This document shows, in pieces, positions 37,591-50,600 of a stretch of 64,000 nt of DNA (position 1 is the stretch's first letter; the number at the start of each line of letters is the position of its first letter). Under the pieces are notes generated by a model. The model saw only the letters and a program-made list of their open reading frames with translations, made no database searches and was not told the DNA's origin. The stretch is from Lateolabrax maculatus. Lineage: Eukaryota > Chordata > Actinopteri > Acropomatiformes > Lateolabracidae. The DNA lies in contig CM062196.1 of the NCBI GenBank assembly GCA_031216445.1, forward strand, positions 25,617,501 through 25,681,500, given 5' to 3'. A program made the translations under genes and the position numbers.

Positions 37591-37800
37591 TGTCAGAGCC
37601 GGAGAACTGACTCGACCAGAGAGCTGTTGGACATGCTCTCTGGTCCGATGGATTCCAGGATGCGTTTATGGTAGGCAGAGATTACCCGGTTTAACAAATA
37701 CATTTTTAATGGTTTATGAAATATTGTGTGAATGTTTTTATTGTTGATTTTGAATAAGGAGTCAGACTGTCACCTTACCAGGATATGACTGGCCACTTAC

Positions 37801-37829
37801 AATAACATAATAATAATAATAATAATAAT
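37801..37829. repeat. (ATA)n microsatellite
   Basis: AATAAT triplet run just upstream of the b4galt6 promoter. Confidence 0.9.
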
Positions 37830-37924
37830 GGTAAGAAGAAGAAGGCTATGTAGAACATTTCATATTTAGAATTTAAATTCCTCTCATGTTTCTCATTTGC
37901 AAACGCATGGTTGAGAAAGGGCGC

Positions 37925-38677
37925 TAATTAAAAAAGGGCGGTACAAGACGCACCGCTCACACGGGTCTCCATGGCGACGCGGGGGAGGGGTGGCGTTACA
38001 CCCACCGGAAACGATCCCTGCAGTGCCAGCAGAAAATGAAAGGAAGGCAGACCTGACATCTCTTTTTTCTTTTAGTTTATTTTGCACATTTCCATCCCGC
38101 ACCGGTGCGCGGTGAATGCCGCAGCCGCACGGAGACAGCGTGTGGACCCCCGGTGGCATGACTGGACTCCCGTGTGCGCAGTTTGATGAAGTAGTGCACC
38201 GACTGTTTTGGAAACATCGCACCGGCCGAGAGTAGACTGTGTGGGAGAAGGCAGAGCGGTCCTGCCCCCTCCAATGACCAACCTTCAGTGCTAGCGATAA
38301 AAGCCTCGCTGGCGACACCGCGCAACCATGGAAGGCTACCAGGAGGATCTTTAAGTAGTGTTGCCGCTGAGCTCTTGGCCCATAGTATACCGGTTCCAGT
38401 ATGCCCGACCGGCGGTGTTCCATGAGGCTCTCAGTTGCCTGATATTACCGTTACAGGCCTGCTTTTTCCATCTGGAAATTTCTTGGCAGGGGAAAGCAGG
38501 CCAGCTAGCACCGCTAGCGTTAGCCTTTTTCCGCGCCGCACCTCTGGGCTTTGACGGTGCAGGTTTTTTCCATGACCACGCCAGTGACAGTGTTGCCTAT
38601 CAATTTGAGGACATTTTAACGCCAAAAGGTATTTTATGGGATTCATATCGGCGAAAGAGAAGCGGGCCTAAGCCAAA
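37925..38677 (+). promoter_or_regulatory. b4galt6: b4galt6 GC-rich promoter and 5' leader
   Basis: GC and CpG content rise sharply around 37925 compared with the AT-rich flank and stay high to the end of exon 1, as in a CpG-island promoter. A GC box (GGGCGG) sits at 37936-37941, and there is no TATA box. The transcription start is not visible, so the length of the 5' UTR is inferred. If the transcript begins before about 38320, the leader carries four upstream ATGs, each with its own stop (listed separately). Confidence 0.55.
38328..38671 (+). promoter_or_regulatory. Cluster of four short upstream ORFs in the b4galt6 leader
   Basis: Four ATG-initiated mini-ORFs precede the main start at 38678. 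They are 38328-38354 (8 codons, strong context CAACCATGG), 38401-38442 (13 codons), 38572-38619 (15 codons) and 38636-38671 (11 codons). The last stops only 6 nt before the main ATG. All end before the main frame begins, so reinitiation or leaky scanning would be needed. The sequence is seen directly; a role in translation is inference and depends on where transcription starts. Confidence 0.45.
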
Positions 38678-41600
38678 ATGGTGAACTGGAGGCGGCTGCT
38701 GCGAATGTCCAACCGATCGTTCCTGGCCTTCATATTCTTCTTCTCCATGTCCACCACTTGTCTCTACTTCATTTACGTGGCTCCTGGAATAGGTAAGTCA
38801 ACAGAGGTTTACACTAAACGCCTCACACAGTAACCGTTTAATGGGATTATGTCTGGATTATCTTCCGCAGCCCAGTAAGCTCCAGCTGCTGCTGCTGCTG
38901 CTGCTGCCACAGCGCATGCTAACGCTGCAACCGTTCGTTAAGAGGCTAAGCAGCCCGCAGCTAAAGGGTCCAGCCGTGCTCATGGTGTTCAGACAGCCCT
39001 GCTCTTTTTCAGTGTCGAAGAGCCGTATGCGTCTCCCGGCGGAAAGTGGGCTGACATGTCACCTAAATATTGCGCCTTCGTATTAGATTTGAGGATGATG
39101 ATGCGCTTTAGCTGGCGTTGCATGGCTGATTCGTGAATGAATGAAGTGTGGGCACCGTGGCTCCTGTTCATTCAAGGGGATCCTCACAGCAACACGGGCA
39201 GGTTGAGCCAGTCCGGGACTGGAATTCAGGTGCCCACCGGTACTGACAAGTGGGTGGAGGGTGGGTGGACCAGTGTTCACTTTCTCCGAATGTGTCCCAG
39301 TTTCTGTGAATTTCTAGTTGAAATGAGTCAGTGTATACGGTGTACCCCAGGGATTTGTCATGCTGGTCAGACATGATGGGACACTGAACTTTGGTCAAAC
39401 TGTGACTTCTGCAATATATTCTACTTGTATGTAAGAAAACTCCATAATGTGATAATGCACATTACAATACAGCCCTGATGTTGGAACAGTCAGGTGTGTG
39501 TCCTGTCCTGACCCATCAACAGCTGCAGCTGCCGCCACAAAATATCGAATAAGAAAACTCTGTGAGTGTTGATGAGTTACATCCTCTCTTGGTGTGAGGG
39601 CAGATGTGCTGGAATGATATTTGGCGGGCTGGGCAGGTTTCATCTGGCTCATTGCTGTGTATATTGCTTTTGTTGATGTGCTGTTTTCCTGGGTCTTTTC
39701 TGTAGTGATTACATGCTGGGGCAAAGTGGTTGTGTGCGGACAGGAATTATCTGCAGGCTTTCACTGGCTATCAGTGGTAGTCCTGCTTGGGAGGATAAGC
39801 AGTTCTCGTAAAGTTTCACTAAACACTTATGATAGCCCAAGGCCTAGTGGAACAACTGTAGATGTAGAGACAAGATTGACAAGACAGGATGGTTTTGAGA
39901 TCTAGATTTAGATGGTTTTATTTGGTTTTGCCTGTTTAGTTGTGCTGAACTGCATTATATAAAGTAAGTAAAGTAAATATAAGGTGGTCATGTGTTTTGG
40001 GGATTTACCCAGCCTTGTACTGATATTTATTACCAAAGGTGGAAGCAGCGAGACACATCTACCCATGTTATGAAATGGAGTACTACATTAGAGGACCCAT
40101 TTTTGAAGCAGCTGGTGCATTATGGTAAAAGGCTTCAAAGCCATGATCAAAGATCGCCCTACACCAGTGTACCCACTGCCAAAAATCATTATTTGGAAAA
40201 ATGAAATGTGCCACTGAAGTAAACATCTCACAAAGTCACAGTTATCACTTATTTTGTGTGTGACCTCTTGCACATCTACGCTCATTGTAGGATTAATTAT
40301 GGTTTAATAAATTGACATTTTAGCTATAGCTTTTGCCTTGGAGGCACAAGCCGTATGTTTTCCAATGCTAGAAAAGGTATATGTTATGGGCCTGTTTTCC
40401 ACTAAGAAGGCTCAGAAAGATGTTTTTTCTGAAGCAGTTCTGGAGGCTCGTGCGGCCCCAACACTTAAATGAAACTGGGTGCTGTTTTTGTCACCCATCT
40501 GTACATTCCACATAGAAATTGCAGGCAGTTAATGGCTGGAGCTAATATCTGCAATTTATACAGTTAGAGGAGAACGTTTTTTCAAATTCTTTTCCCTGAG
40601 CTGCATGTGAAACAGCAGGTGGTATGAATATGTGCATGGATGGAGGTCTCCTCAGAATTTGTTGTAGCCTAATGTATGTTGTTGACACGTTTGCTGCATT
40701 TTCCCTGGATTTTCTGTACAGTATTCTGCTGTACAGGCTGACAGGCTTGTGCAGATTCTCAGCTCCGTCCACGCTCTGTTCAACATCCAGCTGAGAATTT
40801 AATTTGAGGAATCAGGACTGTCATTTCATGCTTTGCTTGTTCTGCCTTTCCTGTGACAAATTTGACTTTTCAAGCGTATGTGCCGGAGTACATATTGATA
40901 AGTGTGTTAGCCTGGCAGCAGATACAGAGGGGAATATTTATCTTGAAAAAGCATCTGGTTTCTTTTCTTTGATCCTGAACTGAGTGACATTATTTTGGTT
41001 TCAGGGATTGTAGCAATATTTTTACTCTAATTTCACCAGCTAACTGTTTTTCTTTGTCAGGCAGAAAGTAGTTGCATCATCTGCTGTCCAGCCTGCCTGT
41101 CTGGTCTATGATAAGAACCTTATCCCCAAACACTCTCCTGTTTATATGGGATTAAAACAGTCTCTTTAGTATTCCCAAACAAATGTCAAGTTGCGTAACT
41201 CATAAAACACAATGCAAAAATGAATGCAGAGTGATTTGTATCTGTATCTGTGCCTCTAATTTACCACTCATATCATCATTTGTACTTCACCTTAGCATTT
41301 TTCAGTGGAAATGTATTTGTGAATCTCAGCCTATTGGTGTTGATCCTTTTGAGACTGTTGAGCTACGCCGTGAGTCACACAAAATCCACAAATGCAGGGA
41401 GATCTTTCCAGTAGATGGGGGTAATGGAACATGGATTAATGCCAACCAGTTTTGAACTAAAGCTAAGTTATGGCTCTGAGTGACTTTTCATAATAAAACA
41501 TATTTGTTACAAAAAGTACATAATTAGAAAAAGCAATGAGATGACATACTCCTCCGTTGCAGCAGTTCGTTAGCTAGCCATGCTGCTGCCGCCCATGGAT

Positions 41601-44600
41601 GTATTATACTGCCGCTGTAGGTACCAGATGTGCTCGGCCTGCCAGATCAGGGCAGGGTTCTGGGTGTAGAGAAAGAGATCTGCATGTAATAAAACGTAAA
41701 TGCAAAAACTTAACTTGTAATTATTTGATATCTTTGTAGAGTGTAAGTTCACAATGTTTATTATATAATGTTATAACAAGTTAGAGAGCTGGGGTGCGAA
41801 GTCCACAGCTCCACATCCAGGGGCACAGACCTCCTTCGTTGTGCATCGTCTTTTACGAGTTACGTAACTTGACATTAGTTTGTCAATCCTAAAGAGATTG
41901 TTTTAATCCCAAATGTTTACTCATTCACCCGTGCACTGAAACTGATGGTGTGTGATAGTATGTAAATGTAATATGTTATATTAATGTGATGAAGCACCTG
42001 TGTCACAAATTTAAGTTGTATAAGCCAAAGCAGACAAGCTAGTCTTTTTATTTTATCCATAAACAGTTTCTCTAATGTTTAAATCTAATTTTCTAAATCA
42101 CAAATTGAAGTTAATATATGTAATTTTGTTACATGGATTTATTGCTTTTTCTTGCCATGGTGTGAACGGATTCTAACATGACTTAAAAACTGAGAACCCA
42201 GCAGTACTGTGACGTTTATTTGCGCTTCCGAGTGCCTCGCCTCTCTTCAGCTCCTCTACGGCGCCAACAGTGTGCAACACTAGCTAACATTAGCTTAGAA
42301 ATGGAGTCTGCTAACGTCAACAAATGACAGGCCCCCACCATATAATGTTATTAGTTGTCAAAGTGTAATAACAGTGTAACAAAATGAAAGTTGAGCAATG
42401 TGGTCTTCATCTTCATATAAAAATTTCAATGTCTGGGAAACATTGTCCATCAACTTTGACTGCATTTGAGCACAAAGCATCATGATGTAAACACAGACTC
42501 CGCCTCCCCTCATCCTGCCGCAGTCTTGCGCTCTATCGGCTCGGAGCACGACCCACACGTTGAAAGCAATAACTTGAACCAGGGCGTTGCCATGGAGCTA
42601 GGTCTCTGCAGATTACTCTTGAGCACCCTAGTGTAAAGATGTGGGCACAACAGTCTCTGATTCCCCGTTGCTGGGCCAGCCTGAGTCCCATTTTGACCAC
42701 TCTACCGTCCCGCGACCGGTCATCAGTCAGTAGCAGCCTTAGGTACAAGCTGGGTTAGCTTAGCTTTATCCCGGCTCTCTTCCCTCTTCTCCTGGGGCGG
42801 TTGCCCTGCCCACTGTGGCGTTTAATCCAAAACCCATGCTGCTTTTTCCAATGCCTATGAGTGTATTTTTGCCATAGGTAATAGTTTCAGCAATAAAGTT
42901 TTGGCCGATGCTTGCAAGCACAACCAACAGGATCTTGGCTGCAGTTCACTTAATGGCCAGCAGTGTCCCTAATAACAAATATTTTCTGAAAGTTAGATGT
43001 AGTATTTTATTTTCATGATGATATAAAATGACATGTTTCAGGATGATCCACCTGCAAGAGACAAGGAAATATTTTCATTTTAATAGTAATAAATGTGCAT
43101 CCTGCTCAAAGTCAAATTGGTAACTTCTCTTCCTCTGTTATAACATCTCACAGTGTAACATCACCTATAATGAAATTAATTTTGTTGTCAATGTGCAGCT
43201 AATCATTAGAATGTGGCATTCATCGAGGTGAAAAGAGTGATTTATGACAAGTCTGTGCAGTCAAGACATTTTGGTGAACCTGACTTGGAGCAGTCGTATG
43301 AACAAACCCCACAGAAAAAACTGTGCAAACGATACAGCAATGCTTTTGAATGTGGCTCACTGAGACACAGAGTGAAGATAAGCTTCAGTTGGGTCTATAA
43401 CGTAACATGAAACAAACTGCCACCCCCAGAAGTGAGTCCGCTTCTTTCTAGGATCCCTTTTCAGGCTCTCTCGGGGAGGGATTTCAGCTTCTTGTTGGTT
43501 TTCTGAACCATCGTTGATACGTTTTTCTTTTTTTCTTTCATTGCCTTTTTCGTTCTTGGCTTATATAATTTCACGTTTGAATTATTAGTTAACAAACGTG
43601 TGTGAGGGTGAGTTAGATTTAGCCTTCCAATTGGGAAAAGAAGCTGTTTAAGAGCTGTTTTTTGGCTTCAAGACATATTTTGATTGAGTTGTACAATTCA
43701 AGCCTAAACAGAAGAGGAACCTGTAATATCTTTTAGTGGCCTTGAAAACGTGATGTTCTTTAAAGCTGGTTTGTGTCACACACAGCTCCCCACAACCACC
43801 CATGTTTAATTGTCATGTAACAACCACCATGTCCTGTAGACTCATATTTATTTTTAGTGCTTTTAGCAGTTATTTATCTTAAGCTCCTTAACATGTCAGT
43901 TTCATGTCTGATTAAGCATCCTGGTCACATAAAAGTCACAATATCAACCTTGCTAGGCTGGACTTGGAACATCTGTCACTTTCAATGCAGCACATGTCTG
44001 AACCAAATGAGTTCAGTCAGATTAATATAAAGCCCACAGCAGCACAAGGGAAAACATGCAGAGAAATTAAACAAATGTATTTTATCAAGCCCACTAACAG
44101 ATAATTATTACTTAGTTATTATCCCCTTGGCTTAAAGAATAATTGGGCCATTGGGCCAATATTGATTTGTGGGGGGAGATTCTTCTCATGTCAAGTCAAT
44201 TTTATTTGTATAGCGCCAAATCAAAACACAAGTTATCTCAAGACGCTTTCACATAGAGTAGGTCTAGACCATACTCTTTAAAATATTATTTACAGAGACC
44301 CAACAGTTCCCACCATGAGCAGCACTTGGCAACAGTGGCGAGGAAAAACTCCCTTTTAACAGGTAGAAACCTCGAGCAGAACCAGGCTCTGGGTGGGCGG
44401 CCATCTGCATCGACCCAGTTGGGTTGAAAGGGGAGGAGAGAGGGGGAGAGGGGAGACAGAACAGGAGGAGAGAGAACAAATCAGACTAATAATAATAACA
44501 ACTGCAGCAGTGAGTGTGGAGCAGGAACATGGGGGCAGTAGACGGCCAGCAATTACAGATCCAGAATCTACAGCTCCAGGGGCGGAAATACCTGCAGAAA

Positions 44601-47600
44601 GTGAGAAGGCGAAAAAGCACAGAAAGCACAAGGACTACCAGGAAGAAATGGAGTTGGTAACCTGTATTAGTGGGATAGGAATGCATACAGATAGAGAGGG
44701 AGAGGAGGAGAGAGAAGCTCAGTGCGTCATAGGAAGTCCCCCGGCAGTCTAAGCCTATAACAGCATAACTAAGGGATGGTTCAGGACTCACCTGAGTCAG
44801 CCCTAACTATAAGCTTTATCAAAAAGGAACGTTTTTAGCATACTCTTAAACGAAGAGAGGGTGTCTGCCTCCCGAACCAAAATTGGGAGCTGATTCCACA
44901 GAAGAGGTGCTTGAAAACTAAAGGCTCTGGCTCCCATTCTACTTTTAGAGACTTTAGGTACCACAAGTAACCCTGCATTCTGTGAGCGTAGTGCTCTAGT
45001 GGGGTAATATGGTACTATCAGCTCTTTAAGATATGATGGTGCCTGACCAATAAGAGCTTTGTAAGTGAGGAGGACGACTTTAAATTCTAATCTAGATTTC
45101 ACAGGGAGCCAGTGCAGAGAAGCTAATATCGGAGAAATATGTTCTCTTTTGCTAGTTCCTGTCAGTACACGTGCAGCCGCATTCTGGATCAGCTGGAGAG
45201 TCTTTAGAGACTTATTGGTGCAACACGATAATAAGGAATTACAATAATACAACCTAGAAGTAACAAATGCATGAACTAGTTTTTCTGCATCTTTTTGAGA
45301 CAGGATATGCCTGATTTTTATAATGTTACGTAAGTGGAAGAAGGCAGTCCTTGAAGTCTGTTTTATATGGGTATTAAAGGACATGTCCTGATCAAAGATT
45401 ACTCCTAGACTCCTTACAGCGGTGCTAGAGGCCAGGGCAATGCCATCTAGAGTAACTATATCTATACATAGTGCGTCTCGTAGGTGTTTAGGACCCAGAA
45501 CAATAACTTCAGTTTTGTCTGAGTTTAACAGCAAGAAATTGCAGGTCATCCAGTCTTTTATGTCCTTAATACATGCCTGAAGCTTGGCTAACTTACCGGT
45601 TTCATCTGGCTTTATTGATAAGTATAACTGAGTATCATCTGCATAGCAGTGAAAGTTTATGGAGTGTTTCCTGATAATATTGCCTAAAGGAAGCATATAC
45701 AAGGTAAATAAAAGTGGTCCGAGCACTGAACCTTGTGGAACTCCATGACTAACTTCCGTGTGCACGGAGGATTCATCATTTACATGTACAAACTGAAATC
45801 TGTCTGATAAATACGACTGAAACCAGCTTAGTGCGGGTCCTTTGACACCAATCAAATGCTCCAGTATCTGTAATAGGATACAATGGTCAATGGTATCGAA
45901 AGCGGCACTAAGATCTAACATAACAAGTACAGAGACAAATCCTCTATCTGACGCAATCAAAAGGTTGTTTGTCACTCTCACCAGTGCTGTCTCTGTACTA
46001 TGAAATTCCCTAAATCCTGACTGAAAATCCTCAAATAAACTATTGCTGTTTAGAAAGTCACATAACTGATTAACGACCACTTTCTCAAGGATTTTGGAGA
46101 GAAAGGGAAGGTTAGATATAGGTTTATAATTGGCTAAAACCCCTGGATCAAGCGTAGGCTTTTTAAGAAGAGGTTTAATTACAGCTACTTTGAAGGACTG
46201 TGGTACATAGCCTGTTAATAAAGACAGATTGATCATGTCTAGTAAAGAAGTGCTAACTAAGGGTAAAACTTCTTTAAGCAGCCTAGTTGGGATGGGGTCT
46301 AAGAGGCAGGTTGTTGGTTTAGACGAAGAAATCATTGAAGTTAGTTGGTAAAGGTCAATTGGAGAAAAACAGTCTAAATATAAATCTGGTTCTACAGCTG
46401 CTTCTGAGGTTCCTGAGGTTCATGTGTGATCAGTCTATACATTTTTTTTTTCTCTACGCAACACTGGGCAAAAGAGCCGTCACCCGCCCTTTTATAGTTT
46501 CGACTTTCATTTTGGGTACCTGCATGGGTGAAATGATCAATATCCAGCTACATGCTTTACAAACAGCATATGAGCAACCAAGTTCCAACTGAACATCTTG
46601 TCATTCTTTAATTGTACAGTAATGGACATTTAAAAACAGGCAGCAGATTTCTCAATCTAATGAATGATGAAATATTAAGAAAATGTATTTTTGCAGATTC
46701 ATTAACATCAGTCAGAATAAGGGGTGAACATTCTTCGACTACAATGGCCCTTCATTAAAGCTTCAGCAACAAAAGAGCCCTCTTCATGTGGCTCTTCCTT
46801 AAATCTTCTCTCGTGTGAATAAAGCCACTTTAATGGATGGATAAGTTAACCCCCGGCAATGTTACCTATTCTATGTCCTCAAAATGTTTTAGACCACTGC
46901 ATTTTTTTTCCCATCTTTCCTATTCACTACATTCAAAAAAAGTTCAATAAATCTTAGATCTTGTAGACAGAACATTGTCGTTGTTACAGGACTATTAAAT
47001 CAATGCAAACCAAATGGACATATTTCAGAAACTGTATTTTAATTGTGGATCTTAATGATAATCCCATGAGTTAGTGCAGTTATTAATTTCACTCAATAAG
47101 TAGAGTAAAACTAACCAGAAAACAGACTCTGTTGCTGAAAAGTGAGACGGTTTCCTTCCTCTGAGTCATTAACAGCTCCAGTGGATATTTTCCAGACAGC
47201 TGAGCTCCTACAGCAACTTTGAAGTCCATGCACCTGTCACTTTTTAAACAGTATTAACAGTTAAATACGTATTTTATTGTTGTGTTAACTGTTGATTCAT
47301 GTTGGTGCAGCTCTTTCCAGTGTCCACATCTGTGTTGTTGCCGCTGTATTTGTGATAAATTATTTAATCATTAACTTTTTCTAACATCTACATGTTGTGC
47401 CTTACAATAAGTGAGGGCATGTAATAGCTGTCTCTATATGAAGCATTATGTGTAATGCAATAAGTTCAGCCAATTAAAATCTCTTTCCTGTCTTTTTGTC
47501 AGCCAACACGTACTTCTTCATGGTGCAGGCTCAGGGCATCATGTTGAGGGACAATGTGAGGACCATTGGCCAGATGATCCGATTGTACACCAACAAGAAC

Positions 47601-50600
47601 AGTACACTCAACGGGACGGGTAAGAGATACACACATACTCTTTTTACTATATCGGTGATCGTCTTGCAGTCTTTGCCAAATATAAAGATTCTACATGCAA
47701 TATGCCAAGTTTAAAGGAAATTGTCAGAGTGTGTGGATGTCCAGATGGTGGTGTCTGTAGCCAGTTTTCCTCCAGTATTTCATTCTCCACACTGCTGTAT
47801 TGTTATACAGCAGTATGTATTTTTGTACAATATTTCCCTCTGAAGTGTAGTGGAGTACAGTTGAGCATGAAATGGAAAATTTCACTTTTAAGTACCTCAA
47901 ACCTGTACTGAGGTACAGAGTAAATGTACTTTCCACACAGATTATACATACAGTATATGTACAGTGGGTACAGAAAGTATTCAGACCCCTTTAAATTTTT
48001 CACTTTGTTTCATTGCAGCCATTTGCTAAAATCAAAAAAGTTCATTTTATTTCTCATTAATGTACACTCAGTACCCCATCTTGACAGAAAAAAACAAATG
48101 TAGAAACTTTTGCAAATTTATTAAAAAAGAAAAACTGAAATATCACATGGTCATAAGTATTCAGACCCTTTGCTGTGACACTCATATTTAACTCACATGC
48201 TGTCCATTTCTTCTGATCCTCCTTGAGATGGTTCTACTCCTTCATTGGAGTCCAGCTGTGTTTAATTAAACTGATTGGACTTGATTAGGAAAGGCACACA
48301 CCTGTCTATATAAGACCTTACAGCTCACAGTGCATGTCAGAGCAAATGAGAATCATGAGGTCGAAGGAACTGCCCAAGGAGCTCAGAGACAGAATTGTGG
48401 CAAGGCACAGATCTGGCCAAGGTTACAAAAGAATTTCTGCAGCACTCAAGGTTCCTAAGAGCACAGTGGCCTCCATAATCCTTAAATGGAAGAAGTTTGG
48501 GATGACCAGAACTCTTCCTAGACCTGGCCGTCCAGCCAAACTGAGCAATCGTGGGAGAAGAGCCTTGGTGAGAGAGGTAAAGAAGAACCCAAAGATCACT
48601 GTGGCTGAGCTCCAGAGATGCAGTAGGGAGATGGGAGAAAGTTCCACAAAGTCAACTATCACTGCAGCCCTCCACCAGTCGGGGCTTTATGGCAGAGTGG
48701 CCCGACGGAAGCCTCTCCTCAGTGCAAGACATATGAAAGCCTGCATAGAGTTTGCCAAAAAACACATGAAGGACTCCCAGACTATGAGAAATAAGATTCT
48801 CTGGTCTGATGAGACGAAGATTGAACTTTTTGGTGTTAATTCTAAGCGGTATGTGTGGAGAAAACCAGGCACTGCTCATCACCTGCCCAATACAATCCCA
48901 ACAGTGAAACATGGTGGTGGCAGCATCATGCTATGGGGGTGTTTTTCAGATACAGGGACAGGCCGACTGGTTGCAATTGAAGGAAAGATGAATGCGGCCA
49001 AGTACAGAGATATCCTGGAAGAAAACCTCTTCCAGAGTGCTCAGGACCTCAGACTGGGCCGAAGGTTCACCTTCCAACAAGACAATGACCCTAAGCACAC
49101 AGCTAAAATAACAAAGGAGTGGCTTTGGAACAACTCTGTGACCATTCTTGACTGGCCCAGCCAGAGCCCTGACCTAAACCCAATTGAGCATCTCTGGAGA
49201 GACCTGAAAATGGCTGTCCACCAACGTTCACCATCCAACCTGACGGAACTGGAGAGGATCTGCAAGGAAGAATGGCAGAGGATCCCCAAATCCAGGTGTG
49301 AAAAACTTGTTGCATCATTCCCAAGAAGACTCATGGCTGTACTAGCTCAAAAGGGTGCTTCTACTCAATACTGAGCAAAGGGTCTGAATACTTATGACCA
49401 TGTGATATTTCAGTTTTTCTTTTTTAATAAACTTGCAAAAATTTCTACATTTCTGTTTTTTTTGTACATTAATGAGAAATAAAATGAACTTTTTTGATTT
49501 TAGCAAATGGCTGCAATGAAACAAAGAGTGACAAATTTAAAGGGGTCTGAATACTTTCCGTACCCACTGTATATACAGTATGTTAAATGCATATTGCCAT
49601 GCAGTATTAGCATACAGTTACATTATGTAGTGGTGGAAAATTATGGAAAACACTGATATTTACACCCAAGTAAATGAAGAAAGTACATTGAAATGTGTGT
49701 GAGATCACCAACAAATAGACATTGAGCCGCACTAGTCAAAGAAGCTTAGAAAATTGAAAAATGTTTCCACATTTATGGTATGTCATGATAGAGTGACAAT
49801 AACCACACACAATATAAAAGAGCCAGAGTGCCCCAAGCTCTATACCATTACTATGTGATGTGGTTTGGAGTACTCTGCTGACGTGCCTGCTGTTGGCTTC
49901 ACTGCAGACTATCCTGATGGCAGTAACTCCAGTGAGTACCTGGTGCAGCCAACCACATACCTCCCTGAGAACTTCACCTACGCCCAGAACCTCCCGTGCC
50001 CAGAGCGATTACCTTCTATGAGTGAGTACACTAGTACCTTACATCAGGAAATCATTCATTCTGTTTTATTGAAGAGACCTTAAATTTTTCGCAACTTAAC
50101 AATCAAGTCCAAGGTGTTACAAAGAGTTTTTACAGGCACTGTATGTTAAAAAAGTTGCTAATTATATTGTGTGGCATTCCTTGTACAGGGCTCTACAGTG
50201 CAGCATTTGGCTTGCCTATGTGAGTGAAAATTAAGGATTCTTGAGTTCTGACTCCTGGATAGGCAAAAGACCCAGGTTGACAAAGCTCCCAGGCTAACAC
50301 ATCTGTTATTGAATCTTTTGTCCCTCCCCTCTCCTTGTTATTAGCAAAGAGCAGTGTACAAAACACTCAGCTGGCAGCTTCTCATTTTTAGCCCACACAG
50401 ACCATCACTTTCGCCGCTTAAAATGACGAACTTGCCAGTGGCAGGTCATATCAGCTGTTTGAGCTCTATCTTATTTCATTTTCAGGCCATTGTTACAGAT
50501 GGAGAACATTAATTAGGCTGCCCCTCAGAACCGTTTGTGTCCTCTCAGCCTGCAGATTTCAGCTGAATCTTTTTTTGGTTGCAGTTATTTATAATTATAG

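Larger units (their letters stand above)
38793..44190 (+). other. b4galt6 intron 1, 5' part
   Basis: No further b4galt6 exon. The minus-strand exon-like segment at 41570-41659 is the only coding-like part. A mixed-composition block at 42180-42850 with clustered CpG looks like an old dispersed element but was not identified. Confidence 0.55.
47962..49569 (+). mobile_element. Complete Tc1/mariner transposon in b4galt6 intron 2
   Basis: The element is 1608 bp and bounded by TA on both sides (47960-47961 and 49570-49571), the Tc1 target-site duplication. It begins CAGTGGGTACAGAAAGTATT and ends with the inverse. The terminal repeats are about 200 bp long (47962-48173 and 49374-49569). Each carries the AGTATTCAGACCC core twice, near its outer and inner ends, the inverted-repeat/direct-repeat layout of Sleeping Beauty-type fish elements. 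The right repeat lacks about 20 bp present in the left one (the part after TTAATGTAC). One uninterrupted transposase frame lies between them in the same orientation as b4galt6. Intact ends, target duplication and open frame suggest a fairly recent insertion. Confidence 0.95.

Noticed and set aside
38358..38684. 108-codon open frame overlapping the b4galt6 start
   Set aside because: It begins with GTG rather than ATG and has no internal methionine. It is open because of GC-rich leader composition, and the true start is the conserved N-terminus at 38678.
48652..49334. Minus-strand frames inside the Tc1 element
   Set aside because: Shadows of the transposase frame, with no independent motif.
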